Positions 9,216 to 17,617 are shown, counted from the first letter of the stretch. The stretch is 64,000 nucleotides of DNA from Actinorugispora endophytica (GCF_004363075.1 NZ_SNYN01000001.1:873602-937601); one strand, 5' to 3'. Notes: generated by a model from the letters alone, not told the origin. Program-made: numbers and translations.

Positions 9216-10739
9216 ATGAGCACCTTCATGATTGAGCCCGGTGCGCGGCTCGCCGGTCGCTACCGACTCGACGAGTTGGTGAGCGAGACCAGCGGAGCCG
9301 CGCTGTGGAAGGCCACCGACGAGACCCTCGCACGCCAGGTCGGTGTGTGGACGTTCGCCGACGGCTTCGGCCGCACCGACGAAGTGGTGCGCGCGGCCCG
9401 CGCGGCCAGCCGCATCGCGGACGCCCGCGTCACCCAGGTCTTCGACGCGGACGACTCCGGCCCCACCACGTACGTGGTCCAGGAGTGGATCTCCGGCCAG
9501 TCGCTGTCGGACCTGCTCCGCAACGGCCCGCTGGAGCCCGAGCGCGCGGCCGGCCTGGTCGCCGAGGCCGCCGAGGCGGTCACCGCCGCGGCCGCGGCCG
9601 GAATCCACCACCTGTGCCTGACCCCGGGCAAGCTCATCTGGAGCAGCGGCGGCGCCGTCAAGGTGACCGGCGTCGGGGTGGACGCCGCGCTCCAGGGCAT
9701 CAGCTCCGGCGACCCCGCGGTCGTCGACGCCCAGGGCCTGGGCCGCCTGCTGTACGCCGCGCTCACCGCGCACTGGCCGGGCCCCGAGCAGACCTCGCTG
9801 CGCCCCGCCCCCATCGTCTCGGGCCGCCCCTGCGAGCCCAGCCAAATCAGGGCCGGCATCCCGACCCGCCTCAACGAGATCGTCTGCCGCGCGGCCTTCC
9901 AGGCGAGCGGGCGGGAGGGGCCCCTGCGCACCGCGCAGGACGTCGCCGACACCCTCGCGGACGTCCCCCGGATGGTCCCGCTGCCGCTGGCCGAGGCCGC
10001 GCCCGCGCCGCAGCCTGTGCGGGGCACCTCGCGCACCTCCGGACAGCTCGGCATGGCCACCGAGAACGACCTCCTGCCCCCGCGCCCGCCCCGGCGCCGC
10101 GCGGCGCCCCCTCCGCCTCCCCCCACCTCCCTGACGAACAAGATCCTCATGGGCGCGGTGGCCCTGCTGGTCTTCGTCGCCGTGGTGATGGGCGCCTGGG
10201 TCGTGGGCGCCAACATGAGCGGCGGTACCGGCGGCACCGACGTCGAGAACGCGTCGGTCCCCGAGGAGGACGAAGAGACCGAGCTCCAGGTGATCACACC
10301 GGCGAGCGCGACCGGCTTCGACCCCCCTCCGGGGGACAGCGACGAGCACAACGACAAGGCCTCCCTGGCCATCGACGGCGACCCCTCGTCCTCCTGGAAC
10401 ACCCAGGGGTACAACAGCGCGGAGTTCGGCAACCTCAAGAGCGGTGTGGGCCTGCTGGTCGACATGGGCGCGGAGGTGGAGCTCCACGAGATCGACATCA
10501 CCTTCGGAAGCGGCGCCCACAACGCCTCGGTCTACGTGCGCGGCGACGCGGGCGGTGTTCCGGGCGAGGGCGAACAACCGCAGTGGCAGGGGTCTGGAGT
10601 AAGCGGGGAGGTCCCCGTTAAGCTGGACCAACCCGTCACCGGGCGGTACGTGGTCGTCTGGTTCTCCGCTCCGCTCCCCCAGGACGACGGCAGCTACCGG
10701 GGCGTCATCAACGAGGTCGAACTACGCGGAATTCAGTGA
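9216..10739 (+). CDS. Membrane pseudokinase partner of MurJ, with galactose-binding-like ectodomain
   Basis: Protein-kinase fold, residues about 10-250, with the catalytic residues missing: the HRD loop is replaced by HHLCLTPGKL, the DFG motif by VTGVG, and the usual VAIK lysine strand reads VGVWTF. It should therefore be a pseudokinase. A Pro-rich linker follows, then one membrane segment (about 309-332) and an extracellular domain resembling discoidin / galactose-binding folds (about 365-500; AIDGDPSSSWNT is typical). In M. tuberculosis the matching pseudokinase is fused to MurJ (MviN) and, when phosphorylated, binds FhaA to restrain peptidoglycan synthesis; here it is a separate gene. No strong ribosome binding site precedes the ATG at 9216; the in-frame ATG at 9228 is possible. 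It overlaps sigM by 4 bases. Confidence 0.85.
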   Translation: MSTFMIEPGARLAGRYRLDELVSETSGAALWKATDETLARQVGVWTFADGFGRTDEVVRAARAASRIADARVTQVFDADDSGPTTYVVQEWISGQSLSDLLRNGPLEPERAAGLVAEAAEAVTAAAAAGIHHLCLTPGKLIWSSGGAVKVTGVGVDAALQGISSGDPAVVDAQGLGRLLYAALTAHWPGPEQTSLRPAPIVSGRPCEPSQIRAGIPTRLNEIVCRAAFQASGREGPLRTAQDVADTLADVPRMVPLPLAEAAPAPQPVRGTSRTSGQLGMATENDLLPPRPPRRRAAPPPPPPTSLTNKILMGAVALLVFVAVVMGAWVVGANMSGGTGGTDVENASVPEEDEETELQVITPASATGFDPPPGDSDEHNDKASLAIDGDPSSSWNTQGYNSAEFGNLKSGVGLLVDMGAEVELHEIDITFGSGAHNASVYVRGDAGGVPGEGEQPQWQGSGVSGEVPVKLDQPVTGRYVVVWFSAPLPQDDGSYRGVINEVELRGIQ

Positions 10740-11368
10740 GCACGGTGACCGACGCGGTTCAGGAGCTCTCCGACAAGGAACTGCTGTTCAGGCACAACCA
10801 AGGTGACAAGTACGCTTTCGGCGAGCTTGTGAAGCGGCACCGCTCGCGGATGTGGGCGGTGGCCATCCGCGTGCTCGGCGATCAGGAGGAGGCCTCCGAC
10901 GCGCTCCAGGACGCCTTCCTGTCCGCGTTCAGGGGCGCCCACCGCTTCCGCGGCGAGGCCATGGTCAGCACCTGGCTGCACCGCATCGTCGTCAACGCCT
11001 GCCACGACCGGCTGCGCCGCAAGATGGTCCGCCCCGCGGTCCCCACCGACGACGCCAACCTCGACATCCTCTCCAACGACCGCCTCAAGAACACCGTCTC
11101 CGACCCCACCAACCGCAGCGACGCCGCCATGGACGTGCACGCCGCGTTGGAGCACCTCCCCGTCGAACAGCGGCTCGCCCTCATCCTCGTGGACATGCTC
11201 GGCTACCGGGTGGACGAGGCCGCGCAGATCCTGGAGATCGCCTCGGGAACGGTCAAGAGCAGATGTGCCCGGGGACGCGCGCGACTTCTGCCATATCTTT
11301 CCCATCTCAGGAACCCTGGGGACGCCACAGACGTCACATCTCCGAGAGGAGGTGGCAGGAGATCGTGA
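10736..11368 (+). CDS. sigM: ECF sigma factor SigM
   Basis: Extracytoplasmic-function RNA polymerase sigma factor, 210 residues. Region 2 (about 20-95, with [19 protein letters not shown]) recognises the -10 element, and region 4 (about 140-190, ending [18 protein letters not shown]) is the helix-turn-helix for the -35 element. Position identifies it as the SigM orthologue: in M. tuberculosis sigM also lies between mviN and the anti-sigma / trxB2 genes. It starts at a GTG within a 4-base overlap (GTGA) with the pseudokinase and itself overlaps the anti-sigma gene by 4 bases, so the three are translationally coupled. Confidence 0.9.
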   Translation: MSTVTDAVQELSDKELLFRHNQGDKYAFGELVKRHRSRMWAVAIRVLGDQEEASDALQDAFLSAFRGAHRFRGEAMVSTWLHRIVVNACHDRLRRKMVRPAVPTDDANLDILSNDRLKNTVSDPTNRSDAAMDVHAALEHLPVEQRLALILVDMLGYRVDEAAQILEIASGTVKSRCARGRARLLPYLSHLRNPGDATDVTSPRGGGRRS

Positions 11369-12225
11369 CGTCTCATGTCGACCCGGAGACACTCGCACTA
11401 TTCGCCGAAGGGCTGCTGGACGAGGACGAGGAACAGCAGGTACGCGCCTGTCTGGCCGAATCCGAGGAGACCAGGGCACAGCTCTCGGCGTTGACCGAAG
11501 TGTCACAGATCCTGGCGGCCGCACCGGTGCCGCCAATGCCCGACGGGCTCATTTCACGCATCGACGAAGCGCTGCGCGCGGAGTCGGACCAGCACACCGC
11601 GGCCTCGGACGACGGCTACGCGCCGCCGCCCTCGGTCGACGACGTCGCGGACGTGGTTCCGCTGCGGCGGAAGCGCGGGCCGGCCCGCTGGATGCCCTAC
11701 CTCGTGGCGGCCGCCGCGGTGGTCTTCGTCCTCGGAGCGGGCGCCGCGGTGCTCAACGGCCTCTCCTCCTCGACCGGCGGCGGGGACACGGCGGCCCAGG
11801 CGCCCCAGGAGGCGGCCGAGCCCGACACGGCGCTGTCCTACCAGCTCTCCGTGGTCTCCAGCGGCACCGACTACACCGCCGCCGACCTCCCCGGGCAGGG
11901 CGCGTCGGTCCTGGAGCGCTCCGTCGTCCGGGACGGCCCCGCGACTCCGGGCGGGGACGCCGAGGAGGCCGCCCCGCTCCAGGAGCAGCCCTTCTCCGCC
12001 GAGGTCTCCTCGTGCGTGGGCACGCTCAGCAGGACCTACCCGGCCCAGCCCGTCCTGATCGACCTCGCGTCCTACGAGGGCCACCCCGCCTGGATCATGC
12101 TCTATCCCATCGCGGAGGGCACCGGTGCGGGAGGTCACGAGCTCCTGGTCGTCGGACCGGACTGCGCCGAGGGAACCGACCCCGCCGCCGCGGTCATCGC
12201 GACGGCCGTCATTCCCTCGGACTGA
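11365..12225 (+). CDS. Anti-sigma factor of SigM (RsmA-like)
   Basis: Predicted membrane anti-sigma factor of 286 residues. A cytoplasmic N-terminal domain (about 1-95, with [20 protein letters not shown] near residue 10) precedes one membrane segment (about 110-133) and an extracytoplasmic domain of about 150 residues. The HxxxCxxC zinc signature of ZAS proteins is absent, so it binds its sigma factor without that zinc centre. The GTG start at 11365 lies in a 4-base overlap with sigM and is preceded by GAGGAGG. Gene order matches sigM-rsmA of mycobacteria. Confidence 0.85.
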   Translation: MTSHVDPETLALFAEGLLDEDEEQQVRACLAESEETRAQLSALTEVSQILAAAPVPPMPDGLISRIDEALRAESDQHTAASDDGYAPPPSVDDVADVVPLRRKRGPARWMPYLVAAAAVVFVLGAGAAVLNGLSSSTGGGDTAAQAPQEAAEPDTALSYQLSVVSSGTDYTAADLPGQGASVLERSVVRDGPATPGGDAEEAAPLQEQPFSAEVSSCVGTLSRTYPAQPVLIDLASYEGHPAWIMLYPIAEGTGAGGHELLVVGPDCAEGTDPAAAVIATAVIPSD

Positions 12226-12318
12226 CCCGCGGCGGGGCCGGTCCCACGGGGGTCTCCCCGATGGGACCGGCCCCGCCGTACCGGTTCGAGGGCCAACCCC
12301 CACACTCGTGCCCGGACG

Positions 12319-12344
12319 GGAATCACGGACGCCTACCATCGGTT
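12319..12344 (+). promoter_or_regulatory. SigR-type promoter of trxBA
   Basis: GGAAT (12319-12323), exactly 18 bases, then GTT (12342-12344): this fits the GGAAT-N18-GTT consensus of the disulphide-stress sigma factor SigR (SigH in mycobacteria). The trxBA operon of Streptomyces coelicolor is a known SigR target. The site is about 58 bases before the trxB start, a normal promoter distance. SigR itself is not encoded in this window. Confidence 0.75.
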
Positions 12345-12401
12345 GAAGTGAGAGTCTTCCTGTCGCAACGACAGAACGAGTGTTCAAGGGGTCTGACAGC
12401 T

Positions 12402-13334
12402 GTGAGCGACGTCCGTAACGTGATCATCATCGGATCGGGGCCCGCGGGCTACACCGCAGCCGTGTACGCGGCCCGCGCCGAGCTGAACCCTCTCGTGTTC
12501 GAAGGTTCCATCACGTCGGGTGGTGCGCTGATGAACACCACCGACGTGGAGAACTACCCGGGCTTCCCTGACGGCATCATGGGCCCGGACCTGATGGACA
12601 ACATGCGCAAGCAGGCCGAGCGGTTCGGCGCCGAACTCGTCCCGGCCGACGTCACCGAGGTCGACCTCTCGGCCACCCCCAAGGTGGTCAGGTCCGGTGA
12701 CGAGACCTACTACGCGCACACGGTGATCGTCGCCACAGGCTCCCAGCACCGCAAGCTCGGGATCCCGGGTGAGGACCAGTTCTCCGGCCGCGGCACCTCC
12801 TGGTGCGCCACCTGCGACGGCTTCTTCTTCCGTGACCAGGACATCGCCGTCGTCGGCGGCGGCGACACCGCGATGGAGGAGGCCACCTTCCTCACCCGCT
12901 TCGCCCGGTCCGTGACGATCATCCACCGCCGCGAAGAGCTGCGCGCCAGCAAGATCATGCAGGAGCGCGCGTTCGCGAACGACAAGATCACGTTCGTCTG
13001 GAACAGCGAGGTCACCGAGGTCCTCGGCGAGACCAAGGTCAACGCGGTGCGGCTGCGCAACCGGGAGACCGGCGAGGAGAGCACCCTCGACATCACCGGC
13101 CTGTTCATCGCGGTGGGCCACGACCCGCGGGTGGAGCTCTTCGAGGGGCAGCTCGACCTCGACGAGGACGGCTACCTCAAGGTCGCCTCCCCCACCACCA
13201 AGACCAACATCCCCGGCGTGTTCGCCTGTGGCGACGTGGTCGACCACAGCTACCGCCAGGCCATCACCGCCTCTGGCACCGGTTGCGCCGCGGCCCTGGA
13301 CGCCGAGCGCTACCTCGCGCACCTGGCCGGCTGA
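12402..13334 (+). CDS. trxB: Thioredoxin-disulfide reductase
   Basis: NADPH-dependent flavoenzyme (310 residues) that reduces thioredoxin in the cytosol. The FAD-binding [14 protein letters not shown] lies at about residues 10-23, the redox-active CATC at 135-138, and the NADPH-binding [12 protein letters not shown] near 150. Length is standard for the low-molecular-weight class. The GTG at 12402 is chosen because AAGGGG precedes it and the conserved N-terminal strand (NVIIIGSG) begins at once. It forms an operon with trxA 58 bp downstream, under a SigR-type promoter, so induction by thiol oxidation is expected. Confidence 0.95.
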   Translation: MSDVRNVIIIGSGPAGYTAAVYAARAELNPLVFEGSITSGGALMNTTDVENYPGFPDGIMGPDLMDNMRKQAERFGAELVPADVTEVDLSATPKVVRSGDETYYAHTVIVATGSQHRKLGIPGEDQFSGRGTSWCATCDGFFFRDQDIAVVGGGDTAMEEATFLTRFARSVTIIHRREELRASKIMQERAFANDKITFVWNSEVTEVLGETKVNAVRLRNRETGEESTLDITGLFIAVGHDPRVELFEGQLDLDEDGYLKVASPTTKTNIPGVFACGDVVDHSYRQAITASGTGCAAALDAERYLAHLAG

Positions 13335-13392
13335 TCAGGCCCGTCGCATCCCGACTTTCCCGGCACCACCCCCGAGAACAAGGAGAATTCCG

Positions 13393-13716
13393 ATGAGCTC
13401 CCTGCAGAGCGTCACCGACGACACTTTCGACGAGGTCGTTCTCAAGAGCGACCTGCCGGTACTGGTCGACTTCTGGGCCGACTGGTGCGGTCCCTGCAAG
13501 ATGCTCGCCCCGGTTCTGGAGCAGCTCGCGGCGGAACAGGAGGGCAAGCTGACCATCGTCAAGCTGAACGCCGACGAGAACCAGGAAATCGCGCGCCGGT
13601 ACGACGTGATGGGACTGCCCACCCTCAACCTGTACAAGAACGGCGAGGTCGTGAAGCAGCTCGTCGGGGCCAAGCCCAAGCGCCTCATCGAGAAGGAGAT
13701 CGCGGAGTACCTCTAA
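13393..13716 (+). CDS. trxA: Thioredoxin
   Basis: Small cytosolic protein disulphide reductant, 107 residues, with the canonical active site WCGPC at 31-35 and the cis-proline segment MGLPT near 76. The ATG at 13393 is preceded by a strong AAGGAG. It is the last gene of trxBA: a GC-rich hairpin with CTCTTTT follows within 120 bp. In mycobacteria and Streptomyces an amidase-type gene (cwlM in mycobacteria) normally lies between trxA and parB; here only a parS site and two terminators are found. Confidence 0.97.
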   Translation: MSSLQSVTDDTFDEVVLKSDLPVLVDFWADWCGPCKMLAPVLEQLAAEQEGKLTIVKLNADENQEIARRYDVMGLPTLNLYKNGEVVKQLVGAKPKRLIEKEIAEYL

Positions 13717-13767
13717 AGGGCTTCTCCGCCGGATGACCACCCGGCGGCCGCGAACACGCCGGTCCCG

Positions 13768-13783
13768 TGTTTCACGTGAAACA
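13768..13783. other. parS site 1
   Basis: Exact 16-bp palindrome TGTTTCACGTGAAACA, the ParB-binding consensus, in the non-coding space between trxA and parB, about 6.4 kb left of the origin. ParB bound here would nucleate the partition complex. Confidence 0.95.
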
Positions 13784-13784
13784 C

Positions 13785-13835
13785 GCCCGGGCCCCGGAGA
13801 CGTGCTGTGGCACGCCGCCGGGGCCCGGCTCTTTT
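13785..13835 (+). terminator. Rho-independent terminator of trxBA
   Basis: CCGGGCCCCGG and CCGGGGCCCGG (13787-13828) form an 11-bp GC stem followed directly by CTCTTTT. It starts one base after parS site 1 and 70 bases beyond the trxA stop codon. Confidence 0.8.
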
Positions 13836-13982
13836 CGCCCTCCTGTCACGGACGACTCGAAGCCCTCGGCGCAGTCCGGGTCCCGCGGCAGCGGAGACCG
13901 CGCGTCACCCGGCCCTCCGCCGGGCGCGCCCGGGTCGTCCGGGGAGTCCCCACCGCGATTCCGGTACGGGCCCGCCGACGAC

Positions 13983-14018
13983 GGAGGGCCCCGGATCACG
14001 ACAGATCCGAGGCCCTCC
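13983..14018 (-). terminator. Hairpin terminator of parB
   Basis: GGAGGGCC-CCGGATC and GATCCG-AGGCCCTCC form a near-perfect 15-bp stem with a 6-base loop, 14 bases beyond the parB stop codon. No long T-tract follows, which is usual for high-GC actinobacterial terminators. Confidence 0.6.
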
Positions 14019-14032
14019 CTGTGAGCCGTGGA

Positions 14033-14950
14033 TCAGTTGGGGCTCTGCTCGGGGGCCATGGTCGCGATGATGCGCTCCAGGTCCTCCATGTCCGCGAACT
14101 CCACGACGATCCGGCCCTTGTTCCGGCTCATGTTGACCTTCACGCGGGTGTCGAAGACATCGGAAAGACGACTTGCCAACTCCTCGATCTGCGGAGAAGG
14201 CGTCTTCTTGTGAGGCGGTCTGCGAGGTTCGGTCGGAGTGTCGTCCTCACCGAGCTGGATGGTCTCCTCCAGCATCCGCACCGAGAGGCCCTCCTCGACG
14301 ATGCGCTGGGCGAGGCGGTCCTGCAGACCCGGGTCCTCAACTCCGAGCAGGGCACGGGCATGCCCCGCGGTGATGACCCCCGCGGCGACCCTGAGCTGGA
14401 CCGCCGGAGAGAGGTTCAGCAATCGCAGGGTGTTGCTGATGTGCGGACGGGACCGCCCGATCCGCTTGGCCAGCTCGTCGTGGGTCACCCCGAAGTCGTC
14501 CAGGAGCTGCTTGTAGGCCGCGGCTTCTTCCAGCGGGGTGAGTTCCTGCCGGTGCAGGTTCTCCAACAGGGCGTCACGCAGCAGGTCGTCGTCGGAGGTC
14601 TCGCGTACGATCGCCGGAATCCGTTCGAGACCGGCTCTCTTGCTCGCCCGTAGGCGCCGCTCCCCCATGATCAGCTCGTACTTGGCCTCGCCGTCCCCCG
14701 GCTTCTCCACCTTGCGGACGACGATGGGCTGGAGGAGTCCGACCTCGGAGATCGAGGCCGTCAACTCCTCGAGGGCGTTCTCGTCGAAGACCTCCCGGGG
14801 CTGCCGGGGGTTGGGGGTCACTTCGGCGAGCAGGACCTCCTCCAGGTAGGCCCCGACGATGGGCTCGACAGCGGTCGGATCCGCCTCCGGCAGACCCTGC
14901 GGAATGAGCGCGCTCAGTCCCTTGCCAAGACCGCGCCGCTGCTGGCTCAA
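14033..14950 (-). CDS. parB: Chromosome partitioning protein ParB
   Basis: CTP-dependent DNA clamp (305 residues) that loads at parS and spreads to form the partition complex. The N-terminal basic segment GLGKGLSALIP (7-17) is the ParA-contacting box. The CTP-binding / ParB-N domain with GERRLRASK is near residue 97, the helix-turn-helix near 140-200, and a C-terminal dimerisation domain follows a charged linker. The start is TTG at 14950 with GGGAG upstream. Seven parS sites occur in this window, four of them within 2.1 kb upstream of its own gene. Confidence 0.96.
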   Translation of the reverse strand: MSQQRRGLGKGLSALIPQGLPEADPTAVEPIVGAYLEEVLLAEVTPNPRQPREVFDENALEELTASISEVGLLQPIVVRKVEKPGDGEAKYELIMGERRLRASKRAGLERIPAIVRETSDDDLLRDALLENLHRQELTPLEEAAAYKQLLDDFGVTHDELAKRIGRSRPHISNTLRLLNLSPAVQLRVAAGVITAGHARALLGVEDPGLQDRLAQRIVEEGLSVRMLEETIQLGEDDTPTEPRRPPHKKTPSPQIEELASRLSDVFDTRVKVNMSRNKGRIVVEFADMEDLERIIATMAPEQSPN

Positions 14951-14984
14951 CGCAATCTCCCTTCAGATTGCTCGGGGCGTCGCA

Positions 14985-16073
14985 TCAACGGTTCCCTACG
15001 AGGTTCTGCGCCCGGAAGGCCAGTTCCCGCCCGGCGTCCAGGTAGGCCACCGCACCGGTCGACGCCGGGTCGTAGGTCATCACCGACTGGCCGTAGCTCG
15101 GGGCTTCGGAGACGCGCACGCTGCGGGGAATCATTGTTTTCAGTACCAGGTCGTCGAAGTGCCCCCGGACCTCCTCAGCGACCTGCGACGCCAACCGGGT
15201 TCGGCCGTCGTACATGGTGAGCAGGATCGTGGAGATGGCGAGTTCGGGGTTGAGGTGCGATTTCACCAGATCGATGTTGCGCAGCAGTTGTCCCACGCCT
15301 TCCAGCGCGTAGTACTCGCACTGGATGGGGATCAACACCTCTTCGCACGCGACCATGGCGTTGACCGTCAGCAGCCCCAGAGAGGGCGGGCAGTCGATCA
15401 GAATGTAGTCGAGTTCGTCGTAGTCGTAGGCGCTGAAGGCGCGCTTCAACCGGGATTCCCGGGCCACCAGGGAGACCAGTTCGATCTCCGCGCCGGCCAG
15501 GTCGATCGTGGCGGGCACACACCAGAGGTTGGGGACATCCGGTACCGGACGGGCCAGCTCCCGGAGGTCCTCGTCCTCCACCAGGCAATGATAGATCGAA
15601 CGGGACTCCGAGGTGCGCTCCATGCCCAGGGCTGTGGACGCGTTGCCCTGCGGATCGAGGTCCACGACGAGGACCCGGTTGCCGTGCATCGCAAGCGCGA
15701 CCGCGAGGTTCACGGTGGTGGTCGTCTTACCGACGCCGCCCTTCTGGTTGGCGACACTCATGATCCGGCAGCGCCCCGGACGCGGCCAGGTCTCGTCGGC
15801 CCTCCCGCGTACACTCATCGCCGCACGAGCCGCCCGCGCGATCGGCGTGTCGATCTCCATGTCGAGCCCGCCACCGGCCCTCTTGGCGGAGCGGGAGCCT
15901 GCGTCGGGCGTGGTTTCACGTGAAACATGAGCCCCGGACATGTCGACCTCGACAGGGACAGGGAAGGCGCTGCCCTCGGTCGGAAAGGTTTCACGTGAAA
16001 CAGCCGACTCAGAGTTGGTTTCACGTGAAACGTAGGCGCCGTCGGAGTGGTTGTAGGGCACGAATGAGTTCAC
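14985..16073 (-). CDS. parA: Chromosome partitioning ATPase ParA (Soj), coding region carries three parS sites
   Basis: Deviant-Walker ATPase that moves ParB-parS complexes over the nucleoid. The P-loop KGGVGKTTTT is at 111-120, the family's IDCPPS is near 215, and DNA-binding basic residues lie in the C-terminal half. The protein is 362 residues because of a 105-residue N-terminal extension in which the pentapeptide VSRET occurs three times (15-19, 25-29, 50-54); each is the translation of a GTTTCACGTGAAAC parS core. The start is ATG, overlapping the rsmG stop by 4 bases, which argues that the extension is really translated. Starts at internal Met residues (45 or 86) cannot be excluded. Confidence 0.95.
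   Translation of the reverse strand: MNSFVPYNHSDGAYVSRETNSESAVSRETFPTEGSAFPVPVEVDMSGAHVSRETTPDAGSRSAKRAGGGLDMEIDTPIARAARAAMSVRGRADETWPRPGRCRIMSVANQKGGVGKTTTTVNLAVALAMHGNRVLVVDLDPQGNASTALGMERTSESRSIYHCLVEDEDLRELARPVPDVPNLWCVPATIDLAGAEIELVSLVARESRLKRAFSAYDYDELDYILIDCPPSLGLLTVNAMVACEEVLIPIQCEYYALEGVGQLLRNIDLVKSHLNPELAISTILLTMYDGRTRLASQVAEEVRGHFDDLVLKTMIPRSVRVSEAPSYGQSVMTYDPASTGAVAYLDAGRELAFRAQNLVGNR
15913..15926. other. parS site 2 (inside parA)
   Basis: Perfect GTTTCACGTGAAAC core. On the coding strand it reads VSRET at ParA residues 50-54, so centromere and codons are superimposed. Confidence 0.95.
15988..16001. other. parS site 3 (inside parA)
   Basis: Perfect GTTTCACGTGAAAC core, encoding VSRET at ParA residues 25-29. 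Its centre is 75 bp from site 2 and 30 bp from site 4. Confidence 0.95.
16018..16031. other. parS site 4 (inside parA)
   Basis: Perfect GTTTCACGTGAAAC core, encoding VSRET at ParA residues 15-19. The 30-bp centre-to-centre distance from site 3 is about three helical turns, which puts the two on the same face of DNA. Confidence 0.95.
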
Positions 16074-16786
16074 CTCTTCCGTCCTCGCTTCTTCCTTCCG
16101 CCCGGCGCCCGTTGGGACCTGGGCGGAGTCGCCTTGCTGGTTCCGGCCTCGAGCTCAGTCGTGACCGTGACGCGAACGACCGTGGTGGCGGGATTGACCT
16201 TACCGCCACCGACTCGGATCACATCTGCGACGCAAGGACGCTGTTTGGACAAATCTTGACGGGCGGCATCCAACTCGGCCTCCGCCTGCTCCCCCTTCAT
16301 GGCGAGCAGGCTTCCGCCTTCTCGCAGCAGCGGCAGCGCCCATCCGGCGAGTCTCGGCAGTGGAGCCACGGCTCTCGCCGTGACGAAGTCCGCCCGTAGC
16401 TCCCGTCTGACCTCTTCGGCCCGTCCTCGGCGAACGGTGACGTTCTCCAGGCCCAACAGATCCACACACTCCTCCAGGAACACGGTCCGACGCAGCAGCG
16501 GCTCGAGCAGCGTCACGGCCAGGTCCGGGCGCAGAATCCCCAACACCACGCCGGGAAGTCCCGCTCCCGAACCGATGTCGATGACATCCGCCCCCTTGGG
16601 AAGCAGCTCCTCCACCACGGCGCAGTTCATCAGATGCCGTTCCCACAGTCGAGGCACCTCCCGCGGCCCGATCAACCCGCGTTCGACCCCGGCGTCCGCA
16701 AGGAGGTCGGCATACCGCTGTGCCACCGGCAGCACTTCACCGAACAACTCCCGAGCACCCTCGGACGGGACGACATGCCCGGTCAT
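16070..16786 (-). CDS. rsmG: 16S rRNA (guanine-N7)-methyltransferase RsmG (GidB)
   Basis: Methylates G527 (E. coli numbering) of 16S rRNA with S-adenosylmethionine. The 238-residue protein has the SAM-binding loop DIGSGAGLPG at 70-79 and the family segment PRLWERHLMNC near 45-55. A Lys/Arg-rich C-terminal tail follows the catalytic domain. Its stop overlaps the parA start by 4 bases, so the order rsmG-parA-parB forms one transcription unit. Loss of this gene gives low-level streptomycin resistance in other actinobacteria. Confidence 0.95.
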   Translation of the reverse strand: MTGHVVPSEGARELFGEVLPVAQRYADLLADAGVERGLIGPREVPRLWERHLMNCAVVEELLPKGADVIDIGSGAGLPGVVLGILRPDLAVTLLEPLLRRTVFLEECVDLLGLENVTVRRGRAEEVRRELRADFVTARAVAPLPRLAGWALPLLREGGSLLAMKGEQAEAELDAARQDLSKQRPCVADVIRVGGGKVNPATTVVRVTVTTELEAGTSKATPPRSQRAPGGRKKRGRKR

Positions 16787-16960
16787 CAGTTACCACCTTG
16801 GCCTTTTCAGCGGGACGATCAAGCAGAGTTCGACAGAGCGCCAGGTCCGCGGATCGACAGATCGACAAAGCGGCGCCCTCCCCGATCTTATGCGCGCCTG
16901 ACACGCCACTTCCGTCTCGCGGTCGGCGTGTGAGTCTTTTCAGCCGTCCACGCCACCCGA

Positions 16961-17008
16961 AAAGTCGAGCGCCGCATGTTTCACGTGAAACATGCGGCGC
17001 TCGACTTT
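16961..17008. repeat. 48-bp perfect palindrome: parS site 5 fused to a terminator
   Basis: A perfect 48-bp palindrome whose central 16 bp (16977-16992) are the parS consensus TGTTTCACGTGAAACA. The outer arms (AAAGTCGAGCGCCGCA and its complement) extend the stem to 24 bp. On the minus strand the stem ends in CTTTTC, so it should also end transcription arriving from jag, whose stop codon is 64 bases away. It sits alone between jag and rsmG. Confidence 0.92.
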
Positions 17009-17071
17009 GGCAAAAATTTACGGGGGTGTACTCAACGGGAGCTTCCCGCCGGGGGATTCACTGGCCGGGGG

Positions 17072-17617
17072 TCAGCCCACCGGGTGGACCACGACGTAGC
17101 GGTTGGGCTCCTCGCCCTCGGACTCGCTGCGCAGGCCCGCCGCGGCGATGGCGTCGTGTACCACCTTGCGCTCGAACGGAGTCATCGGAGCCAGCGGCTT
17201 GACCTCTCCGGTCTTCTTGACCTCTGCGGCGGCCTCGGCCCCCACCTTGGTGAGGGCCTTGCGGCGGGAGTCCCGGAAGCCGCCGATGTCGAGCATGAGG
17301 CGGCTGCGGTTGCCGGTCGCGCGGTGGACGGCGAGACGGGTCAGCTCCTGGAGCGCCTCCAGGACCTCCCCCTTCTCACCGATCAGTTCGTCCAGTGTGG
17401 CCCCCACGACGGAGACCATGGCCCGATCGCCTTCGACGTCCATGTCGATGTCGCCGTCGAAGTCGGCGATATCGAGCAGGCCCTCGATGTAGTCGGCGGC
17501 GATGTCGCCCTCGTTCTCAAGCGCCTCGACGTCGATGTCGACGGTCTCCTCCGGCGCCTCGGCCACTGCCACGGCGGCGCCGGTCTCCTCCACGCCTTCG
17601 GTGTTGCTGTCGCTCAC
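17072..17617 (-). CDS. jag: Jag / KhpB family RNA-binding protein
   Basis: Single-stranded nucleic acid binding protein with a KH domain (GEKGEVLEALQELTRLAVH near residues 81-99) and a C-terminal R3H domain (FERKVVHDAI near 146, then EPNRYVVV). The N-terminal 65 residues are very acidic. It is 181 residues long from the GTG at 17617, which is preceded by AGGAG. It follows yidC in the conserved rpmH-rnpA-yidD-yidC-jag order; in Firmicutes the protein acts with KhpA on RNAs for cell-wall synthesis and division. Confidence 0.92.
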   Translation of the reverse strand: MSDSNTEGVEETGAAVAVAEAPEETVDIDVEALENEGDIAADYIEGLLDIADFDGDIDMDVEGDRAMVSVVGATLDELIGEKGEVLEALQELTRLAVHRATGNRSRLMLDIGGFRDSRRKALTKVGAEAAAEVKKTGEVKPLAPMTPFERKVVHDAIAAAGLRSESEGEEPNRYVVVHPVG

